Below, one piece after another: positions 1 to 5,103 of a stretch of 5,103 nucleotides of DNA. Made by a program: the position numbers and the translations under genes. The notes beneath the pieces were generated by a model. That model did no database searches and had not been told where the DNA came from. It saw nothing but the letters and a program-made list of their open reading frames with translations. This stretch comes from Desulfobulbaceae bacterium (GTDB lineage Bacteria > Desulfobacterota > Desulfobulbia > Desulfobulbales > Desulfobulbaceae): the NCBI GenBank assembly GCA_007121995.1, contig SKJK01000349.1, positions 1 through 5,103 on the forward strand. The letters are read 5' to 3'. How positions within the stretch are numbered: the stretch's first letter is position 1; the number at the start of each line of letters is the position of its first letter.

Positions 1-879
1 CCGGCCTCGAACCGCCTGCAGACTTTCCTCGGTCACGGCCCGGTTGAGAACGGAGACCAGATAGAGCGACCATTCCGGGTTCGGTGTATACCCCAAGCGC
101 TCCCCGGCCGCCGGCCCCTCAATTTTTTCCACCCGACCAAATCCGGTATTGTTGATCAGCATGACTTCTTCAAGCCGGGTGAGAGGCTCGGGGGTATGCA
201 CCAGGGCACCGTCAAAAACCGGATACGCCACCGGCAACTCCCCGCTCCAGCCATAGGCCGGAACAGCTCTGCCATCTTTGAAGTCCTCCACGGCCTCAAC
301 AACGTCCAGGGCAACGAAAGCGGTTTTAAGGCTACTGGCCCGTTCCTCGAGAATGCCGGCGACCCGCAGGGTCAGGGTGCCGATTTCCGTTCGACCCTGG
401 ACAATCCGCCGGGTCTCAAACTCGATCATCTCGCCCACCCTCGCCTCCAGGCCGCGGGCGGCCGCTTCGGTGAGCACACAATCACCGGCCTCCGGTATGG
501 CAACACCGTTTTCCAGGAGCAGCGGGTCGCCATCGGCCGTAGCCATCAGGGACAGCTGTTCACGAACACCGGTGGCGGCATGGATCGCTGTCAAGGTGGT
601 GGATATCTGACGGGTCATGGGCACGACAAAGGAGACGCCGGGAACGGTCTCCTCCAGGTTTTCAAACCACTCCCGAGGAAAGGAGCGGGTCACTATCGGC
701 CGGATCTCCCTGTTCTTTGGATCCTCGATCAACCGGCTGCGCAGGGTCTCGATGGTGCCGAATTTGAGCCCGAACAGGATAAGAAGAGGGGCGATGATCG
801 ATGAGATGGCCAGCACCAGGCAGATACTCAAGAGCCAATCGTGGCGAAGATCTTTAAAAGCGAGGCGAAGAATCAACAT
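1..879 (-). CDS. ABC transporter permease, FtsX/MacB/LolC type (TagS-like), C-terminus cut by window edge
   Basis: The frame is open from an ATG at 877-879 to position 1, giving 293 codons without a stop, so the 3' end lies outside the window. The protein starts MLILRLAFKDLRHDW, the usual cytoplasmic N-terminus of FtsX-like permeases. One hydrophobic transmembrane helix follows at about residues 15-40, then a soluble stretch of about 250 residues that fits a MacB/LolC-type periplasmic domain. The three C-terminal membrane helices expected for the family have not been reached. The purine-rich AGAAGGG sits only one base before the ATG, which is too close; the in-frame TTG at codon 2 (874-876) is better spaced and could be the real start. 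An in-frame stop at 910-912 rules out a much longer N-terminus. It should pair with the ATPase encoded upstream to form a mechanotransmission-type or lipoprotein-handling transporter in the inner membrane. The substrate is unknown. Similarity to TagS rests on the N-terminal pattern and on gene context. Confidence 0.85.
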   Translation of the reverse strand, partial: MLILRLAFKDLRHDWLLSICLVLAISSIIAPLLILFGLKFGTIETLRSRLIEDPKNREIRPIVTRSFPREWFENLEETVPGVSFVVPMTRQISTTLTAIHAATGVREQLSLMATADGDPLLLENGVAIPEAGDCVLTEAAARGLEARVGEMIEFETRRIVQGRTEIGTLTLRVAGILEERASSLKTAFVALDVVEAVEDFKDGRAVPAYGWSGELPVAYPVFDGALVHTPEPLTRLEEVMLINNTGFGRVEKIEGPAAGERLGYTPNPEWSLYLVSVLNRAVTEESLQAVRGR

Positions 880-921
880 ACCCTTCTTTGTTCCGTCCGT
901 TCTTGGCAGTTACCCCTTCCA

Positions 922-986
922 GATCGGCCCCAACGAAACCAGGTTGCTGTACCATACGCAACCGGTTTCTGGTATTGGGGACGATC
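922..986. repeat. 65-base imperfect inverted repeat (long hairpin) in the ATPase-permease spacer
   Basis: Arms that pair exactly are 922-926 with 982-986 (gatcg/cgatc), 928-933 with 975-980 (ccccaa/ttgggg), 935-940 with 964-969 (gaaacc/ggtttc), 942-947 with 958-963 (ggttgc/gcaacc), and 949-951 with 955-957, closing on a 3-base loop. They are interrupted by one mismatch (927/981), one asymmetric internal loop (934 against 970-974) and two single-base bulges (941 and 948). That makes 26 paired positions. In the minus-strand transcript the structure would end about 42 bases before the permease start. No U-tract follows it, so it is not a standard terminator. It could be an RNA processing or stability element, a translational control element for the permease, or a copy of a dispersed palindromic repeat. 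Confidence 0.8.
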
Positions 987-1010
987 GTCATCCATGTGCT
1001 TTCGGTGCCT

Positions 1011-1039
1011 GGCCCCCCGGTGATCACGCCGGGGTGGCC
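1011..1039. other. GC-rich hairpin spanning the ATPase stop codon
   Basis: CCCCGG at 1015-1020 pairs with CCGGGG at 1029-1034. The stem extends inward by one T-G pair (a G-U wobble only in a plus-strand transcript) and one G-C pair to a 4-base ATCA loop. It extends outward by GGCC (1011-1014) with GGCC (1036-1039) across a single bulged T at 1035. The ATPase stop codon (1024-1026) lies in the loop and upper stem. No run of U follows on either strand, so intrinsic termination is unlikely. A role as a 3' boundary or stabiliser for the upstream message is possible but inferred. Confidence 0.6.
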
Positions 1040-1782
1040 GCCATGACACCGACCTTGCTGAAACGGGTCGTAGCCACGGTCTGGTGGCGCGATTCCCGGA
1101 CAACATCAAACTGAACTTCCCAGTCGGCGATTCCCCTTACCAGGCTCTGATCATGGGTGACCATGACCACGGCTGCCCCCATGCCGTGGGCCAGATGCTT
1201 GAGTTCATCGCGGATGTCCAGGGCCGTGGGGTAATCAACGGCCGCGGTGGGCTCGTCGGCGAGAATAATGGTCGGACGATGAATCAAGGCCCGGGCAACA
1301 GCCACCCGTTGGCGCTGGCCGCCGGACAGGTACTGCGGTTTCTTGGCCAGTTGATCAGCCAGACCCAGGGTTTCGGCCAGGGCATGGACCTCCCGGGAGC
1401 TCACCGGACGCCCGCTGAGCTGTGCGGTGATGAGAATGTTCTCAAACACATTGAGAAACGGCAGCAGGCCACCGTTCTGGAGAACATAGCCAATATGCTG
1501 CCGCCGGATTCGGGCTGCCTCGTTTTCGGTAAGGTGCGGGACGTCATGCTCCTCCACAGCCCGGATACCAGCCAGGCTGACGGTGAAAGAGGTCCAGCTG
1601 CTCGGATCAAGAACCAGGGCGAGCAGATCAAGCAGGGTCGATTTTCCGCAGCCCGAGGGACCCACCACCGAGACAAAGGCGCCCTTGACCACGGTGAGTT
1701 CCGGTACCCGGAGGGTGAAGGAAACACCCCCCTTGGTCCGGATCTTTTCAACATCGCTCAGCCTGTAGACAGGTTCGCTCAT
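1024..1782 (-). CDS. ABC transporter ATP-binding protein, LolD/MacB type (TagT-like)
   Basis: This 252-residue nucleotide-binding subunit is full length for a stand-alone ABC ATPase. All the ATPase motifs are visible: Walker A GPSGCGKST (41-49), Q-loop glutamine at 102 (LQNGGLLPF), signature LSGGQ (152-156), Walker B IILADEP (172-178) with catalytic E177, D-loop AAVD (180-183) in place of the common TGNLD or SALD, and the H-loop histidine at 210 in VMVTHD. It should hydrolyse ATP at the inner-membrane face to drive the permease encoded next. The start codon lies 4 bases after the VWA stop and has only a weak purine stretch in front of it, which suggests translational coupling. The C-terminal 30 residues after the H-loop region are short and unremarkable. 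The family is certain. Likeness to TagT, the ATPase encoded beside ppkA in Pseudomonas type VI loci, is inferred from overall pattern and from the adjacent PpkA-like gene; a LolD or MacB relative remains the alternative. Confidence 0.95.
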   Translation of the reverse strand: MSEPVYRLSDVEKIRTKGGVSFTLRVPELTVVKGAFVSVVGPSGCGKSTLLDLLALVLDPSSWTSFTVSLAGIRAVEEHDVPHLTENEAARIRRQHIGYVLQNGGLLPFLNVFENILITAQLSGRPVSSREVHALAETLGLADQLAKKPQYLSGGQRQRVAVARALIHRPTIILADEPTAAVDYPTALDIRDELKHLAHGMGAAVVMVTHDQSLVRGIADWEVQFDVVRESRHQTVATTRFSKVGVMAATPA

Positions 1783-1786
1783 TATC

Positions 1787-3949
1787 TCAAGGAAGGAGCT
1801 CGAGAGTTATGGGATAAACAAACTCACTGGGGTCGTCACTCTTATTGAGCTGAATCCAGCCTTCCGGGCCGTCATGAATGGTCTCGTAGGCCATGATGCG
1901 GGCATCGAGATCAGCAAGAAACATATCCTGCTCATCAATGGACCAGCTGTTCCACAACTCGTCGTTCATATCCATGATCCGACTGGTGTAGGGCAGCCCG
2001 TCAAGAAACTCGGGGATCAGCCCGGTCTCGGCCAGAGAACCGGCCTGCCTGATCATATCCGGATCCCGGGCGGTGGCTGCGGATGCGGCCTGCAGGGAGG
2101 AGAAGAAATCCTCACCGCTGATCTGTCCCGTGCGTCCGGCCACCAGGATGGTGCGCAGGGTTTCCCTCAGGGCATCAAGCTGCTGTTTGGTGATCAGCAA
2201 CCGCACCTCAAGGGACTGAATGTCCGTGGCCAGCAGGTCCTTGTCGGTCACCCAGGCCACCACGTCACGTGGCGCCTGAGCCCGGGTCTGGGCCCCGATC
2301 CACTGGACAAAAGCCGCTTTCATGGCCGCATCGGCCAGAGCCTGGGCCGAGGGCAGGGTTGCGTCTGCCACAGGTGCGGGCGGAGTCTCGAGCAGATCGA
2401 GATTGATGGGCCTGGCCGGCGCCTGGGGCTGGAGGGCCAAGGCGGTATCCGCAGCCGTCTCGGGGGCGACAGCAAGTTGAGCCGCGTCCTGCTCAGCGGA
2501 TGCGGCCAGAATCGCTCTGTTCTTCTCCGCAACGATTGTCTCGAGGAATCCAAGGACCGAATCGGTTAAACTTTTCGTGATTGCTTCAAATCCGGCCAGG
2601 TCTTCCGAGGATGTGGTGTAATAATTGGGGCCTCCATCCACACCTCTATTGGTGCTCAGAGCCTGGAACTGCTCCTCGGTCAACGCATGATAGCGAAGCG
2701 CTTCGGGGTCTTTGATATGGATGGCATGGATGGTGACGTTGCGGTCATTGGCAATGGCGCGCAGGGTTGCCTGATTTTGACCGGTTGCATTCCAGCGATG
2801 GCCGACCGGGTGGGAAGGGGCATCGCCCACCAGGATGACAATTCGTATGGCTTCCGGCGTCCAGGCGGTTTCTTCCAGGGCAGCCTTAACCCCGGAGAAA
2901 ACATCCTCCGGATACCCCTCGGAACCGACAGTGGCCACATCAACGGTTTGCAAAGTATCGGCAAAGGGTCCGATCTCCTCGAGTTCAGGCGTAAAATTTT
3001 TCACCAGATACTCGATGCCCGGGATATCCAGCGAGTCCCGATAGGCAAAGTATCCAAAACGAACCGCCCGGGCAAGGTCGGTATTGGCGGAGATGCGCGC
3101 GGAGGCCTTCTCGACCACCTTGAGGGTCTGGGTAACATAGGGCATCATGGAATTGGTGGTATCCATGACCCAGACAATATCCACGGCCAGCTTTTCCAGA
3201 GTGGCGGCATCGATCTCGCCGCTGCTGCGTACCGCACTGCTGAGGTAGTCGGGATTCTTTCTGATGTCCGAACTTTCCCGGGCGTCCCCTCCCTCCCCTG
3301 TTACGGCTGCCAATTTGAGGATCCTGGCCTCGCGGTTGTTCAGTTCAATGGCATCAAAATCGAGGATCGGCAGAAGATAGAATTCCCTGCTGATGTCGAT
3401 GGCCCGCTTCGGTTCGATGGTGACGATGGGGAAATCTGCAGGAATGTCCCCCATGGCGATGTCGATGTACAACTGTCCCACCTCGTCCACCCGTTCCTGC
3501 TCCGGCATCCTGGTGAGGTGTTCCAGATCTTCCTTACGATCAAACATCAGCACCGGATACCGCCCTTCCGGATGGGTATAGGAAAGGCACATGGTCTGTT
3601 TCCATTCAAAGACATCATCTGAATGCATCCACCCGAGCACAGTTCCCCGGGTATCGACCCCAACCTCATACCAGCCCCGGGGATCAATATCACTGATCGA
3701 TCCCTTACGGTCGTAGACATAAAAAGACTGAAAAGCGGGCACATGATCCTGTACCCTGCCGCTGGTGTCATTGGGTCCCTGATAGATACTGGAAAATGGT
3801 CGTGACAATACCCGCAGGGGCAGAGTGTCCTTGCCTTCGATTTTCAGGGGCTCCCGCCCGGTCTCTGTCTGCGCCGGGACGGCAAACGGAACCAGGAGCA
3901 GGGTCAGGAGCAGTGCGCTCAGTAATCCGGTTTTTCTGGGGAATGTCAT
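1787..3949 (-). CDS. Secreted VWA-domain protein resembling the periplasmic region of PpkA
   Basis: This 720-residue exported protein begins with a Sec signal peptide: R5/K6, a hydrophobic core at about 8-23, and a VPA-Q cleavage site after residue 26. Residues 41-118 (LPLRVLSRP to DDVFEW, with GWYEVG and GWMHSDD) look like an SH3-like fold. The VWA domain spans about 256-470. Its metal site has the form DxTxS in DTTNSM (D263, T265, S267), followed by GSEGYPEDV (342-350) and D376 in VGDAPSH. An Ala/Pro-rich, probably flexible stretch covers about 480-535. A C-terminal domain of about 180 residues contains the helical segment LLITKQQLDALRETL (584-598). I recognise this arrangement, including the C-terminal segment, as that of the periplasmic half of type VI kinase PpkA, but no kinase or membrane anchor is present. 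A good ribosome binding site supports the start. The likely role is metal-dependent protein binding or sensing in the periplasm, working with the downstream ABC transporter. The ligand is unknown. Confidence 0.9.
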   Translation of the reverse strand: MTFPRKTGLLSALLLTLLLVPFAVPAQTETGREPLKIEGKDTLPLRVLSRPFSSIYQGPNDTSGRVQDHVPAFQSFYVYDRKGSISDIDPRGWYEVGVDTRGTVLGWMHSDDVFEWKQTMCLSYTHPEGRYPVLMFDRKEDLEHLTRMPEQERVDEVGQLYIDIAMGDIPADFPIVTIEPKRAIDISREFYLLPILDFDAIELNNREARILKLAAVTGEGGDARESSDIRKNPDYLSSAVRSSGEIDAATLEKLAVDIVWVMDTTNSMMPYVTQTLKVVEKASARISANTDLARAVRFGYFAYRDSLDIPGIEYLVKNFTPELEEIGPFADTLQTVDVATVGSEGYPEDVFSGVKAALEETAWTPEAIRIVILVGDAPSHPVGHRWNATGQNQATLRAIANDRNVTIHAIHIKDPEALRYHALTEEQFQALSTNRGVDGGPNYYTTSSEDLAGFEAITKSLTDSVLGFLETIVAEKNRAILAASAEQDAAQLAVAPETAADTALALQPQAPARPINLDLLETPPAPVADATLPSAQALADAAMKAAFVQWIGAQTRAQAPRDVVAWVTDKDLLATDIQSLEVRLLITKQQLDALRETLRTILVAGRTGQISGEDFFSSLQAASAATARDPDMIRQAGSLAETGLIPEFLDGLPYTSRIMDMNDELWNSWSIDEQDMFLADLDARIMAYETIHDGPEGWIQLNKSDDPSEFVYPITLELLP

Positions 3950-3955
3950 ACTGGT

Positions 3956-3963
3956 TCTCCTCT
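3956..3963 (-). promoter_or_regulatory. Strong ribosome binding site of the VWA gene
   Basis: The minus strand reads AGAGGAGA here, six bases before the ATG at 3947-3949. It is the best Shine-Dalgarno match at any gene start in the window and fixes the VWA start, which also places the signal peptide at the very N-terminus. The contrast with the weak site before the ATPase suggests that ribosomes enter at the VWA gene and reinitiate on the ATPase. Confidence 0.75.
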
Positions 3964-4019
3964 TTGTGCCATGCAGATTTTACGATGAAATGAACAACCT
4001 GATGTATCCATCGCAGTTC

Positions 4020-5103
4020 TCAAAGATTCGGCTTCTGGTGCAGAAAATCAAATAATCGGTCCAGTGACGCCTGCTGAAAAAGATCCATATCCGCCCATGT
4101 CTCTGGCAACACCAGATCCGGTTCCATACCCTGATTGTGAAAGGCAGTACCATCCGGGGTCAGAATTTCCGCATAGGTAACCAGCATGGCCGATCCATCA
4201 CTCAGGGGTAGAAATCGCTGAGTTAGCCCCTTGCCATACGTTACCCGGCCAACGGACAGGGAGCGCTTATTCCCCCGTAGCGCAGCGATAAACGCTTCCG
4301 CGGCGCTGGCCGTTCTGTGGTCCTGGATTAATACGATCCTGGCGGCAATGGTTTCTGGCTGTTCGGCAAGAATATCTCGAACTTCGTCCCGGTACCGCAT
4401 TTTAAACAGCACCGCGCCCTGCCCCAGGAAAAGATCGGCACACTGCCGAGCAACCCGCAGGCTGCCGCCCTGGTTGCCGCGGAGGTCGATGACCAGGGGC
4501 AAGCCGTTGTCCTCCCCCGACTCCAGGACCTTTTCCAGTTGTTCCTTGGTGTTGCCGGCAAACCTGGTGACCTGAATATAATGGGCCTGGTCCATGATTT
4601 TCGAGCGGACCGAAACATAGCCTGTACTTTGCCGGCGCAAGGTCAGTACCCTGGGTATGCCCTGGCCTGACCTTATAGTCAATTGTACGGTTACCCCTTC
4701 CGCACCCCTGATCTGCGATCCGACCACAAAAACCGATTGACCAAACACCGGCGCACCGTTGACGGCGATGAGTTCATCACCGCTTCGGATGCCGCTTTTT
4801 TCGGCAATGCCACCCTGGAAAGGAAACAGATAGATCCGACCGCCCTTTTTCTCGATGTCCATCTCCACGCCGAAATAATCGGCACTGGTGGACTCGAGAA
4901 AAGCAGCGTATTCTCGACTGGTGAGATAGTCGGAATAGGGGTCGAGGCTACGGGCATAGGCACGAAGCAGCTCGTCGACCATCCCCCGGGTTGATTGAGG
5001 CGGATCCAAAGCGTACGTGCGGATCAGCTGCACCGCCTCGCTGACATGCTCCCGTTCCCTCTCCGCCAAACCATCAGTCCCGCAGGCCGGAGTCGCAGGG
5101 AGG
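4020..5103 (-). CDS. S41 family (CtpA/Prc-type) carboxyl-terminal processing protease, N-terminus cut by window edge
   Basis: This is a periplasmic serine protease of the tail-specific family. Numbering from the TTG at 5067-5069 as residue 1, it shows SLDPYSDYLT (41-50) typical of the region before the PDZ domain, a PDZ domain at about 64-145, the substrate-groove motif DLRGNQGG (195-202), and the catalytic Ser-Lys dyad. S255 lies in TASAAE and K280 in TYGKG, with the family's 25-residue spacing, and Q284 follows four residues after the lysine. The usual SASASE motif is altered around an intact serine. It ends with NQGMEPDLVLP (312-322) and a short tail. The frame stays open from that TTG to 5103 and reads PATPACGTDG, which resembles the end of a signal peptide, possibly a lipoprotein one. 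The true start is therefore probably outside the window and the TTG is internal. The VWA gene follows 70 bases downstream on the same strand, suggesting an operon and a processing role in the same envelope pathway. Its substrate is not evident. Confidence 0.9.
   Translation of the reverse strand, partial: LPATPACGTDGLAEREREHVSEAVQLIRTYALDPPQSTRGMVDELLRAYARSLDPYSDYLTSREYAAFLESTSADYFGVEMDIEKKGGRIYLFPFQGGIAEKSGIRSGDELIAVNGAPVFGQSVFVVGSQIRGAEGVTVQLTIRSGQGIPRVLTLRRQSTGYVSVRSKIMDQAHYIQVTRFAGNTKEQLEKVLESGEDNGLPLVIDLRGNQGGSLRVARQCADLFLGQGAVLFKMRYRDEVRDILAEQPETIAARIVLIQDHRTASAAEAFIAALRGNKRSLSVGRVTYGKGLTQRFLPLSDGSAMLVTYAEILTPDGTAFHNQGMEPDLVLPETWADMDLFQQASLDRLFDFLHQKPNL

Noticed and set aside
196..804. 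202-codon plus-strand open frame antisense to the permease
   Set aside because: The minus-strand frame runs uninterrupted to the window edge with a permease N-terminus and transmembrane helix; the plus-strand frame is a shadow.
922..986. Integron attC-like site, considered because of the bulged hairpin architecture
   Set aside because: The outer boxes do not match the attC core sites: the right side reads ATTGGGG rather than GTTRRRY, and the left CCCCAAC lacks the leading purine. No integrase or cassette arrangement is present.
873..995. Possible 40-codon minus-strand peptide in the ATPase-permease spacer, overlapping the permease start
   Set aside because: It has no ribosome binding site and unremarkable composition, and its bases are already explained by the 922-986 palindrome.
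1011..1039. Intrinsic terminator
   Set aside because: The stem is strong but no U-tract follows on either strand, and a same-strand partner gene continues downstream.
1084..1848. 254-codon plus-strand open frame antisense to the ABC ATPase
   Set aside because: It lies opposite an ATPase with every conserved ABC motif, and its own translation shows no domain or credible start context.
2687..3622. 311-codon plus-strand open frame antisense to the VWA gene
   Set aside because: It is opposite a gene with a clear signal peptide, VWA motifs and ribosome binding site. Its translation is Gly/Asp/Ile-rich with no recognisable domain, as expected of an antisense shadow.
3950..4019. Promoter for the VWA gene in the 70-base gap (a TAAAAT -10-like hexamer on the minus strand)
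   Set aside because: No -35-like hexamer sits at the correct distance; the nearest TTGTTC is only 9 bases away. An internal promoter cannot be excluded but is not supported.
5067..5069. TTG as the start codon of the S41 protease
   Set aside because: The frame remains open upstream to the window edge and encodes a signal-peptide-like end (PATPACG). Starting at the TTG would leave a periplasmic-type protease without an export signal.

Overview
The window carries four genes, all on the minus strand and apparently in one transcriptional unit. Read 5' to 3' on that strand (high to low coordinates) they are: an S41 (CtpA-type) protease running off the right edge, a secreted von Willebrand factor A (VWA) protein, an ABC-transporter ATPase, and an FtsX/MacB/LolC-type ABC permease running off the left edge. 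The large plus-strand open frames are antisense shadows of these genes. I see no tRNA, rRNA, CRISPR array, transposase or classical terminator.

Exported periplasmic proteins together with a LolCDE/MacB-like transporter indicate a Gram-negative bacterium. The DNA is moderately GC-rich (roughly 55-60% by eye). A Desulfobacterota or other proteobacterial host is plausible, but the sequence does not settle it.

Layout: the protease (4020 to beyond 5103) is followed after 70 bases by the VWA gene (1787-3949), which has a strong ribosome binding site. The ATPase (1024-1782) starts only 4 bases after the VWA stop, so these two are probably translationally coupled. A 144-base spacer then precedes the permease (879 to beyond 1). 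For an ABC ATPase/permease pair this gap is unusually long. It holds two inverted repeats: a GC-rich hairpin over the ATPase stop codon (1011-1039) and a 65-base imperfect palindrome with about 26 paired positions (922-986).

Main interpretation: the VWA protein looks like the periplasmic half of PpkA, the type VI secretion Ser/Thr kinase, but it has a signal peptide where PpkA has its kinase and membrane segment. The ATPase and permease resemble TagT and TagS, the ABC transporter encoded beside ppkA in Pseudomonas aeruginosa that acts upstream of the kinase. The window may therefore hold a kinase-free version of this envelope-sensing module, with a periplasmic protease added. The domain assignments are well supported by motifs. 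The PpkA/TagST relationship is inferred from remembered family features and gene context, without a database search.
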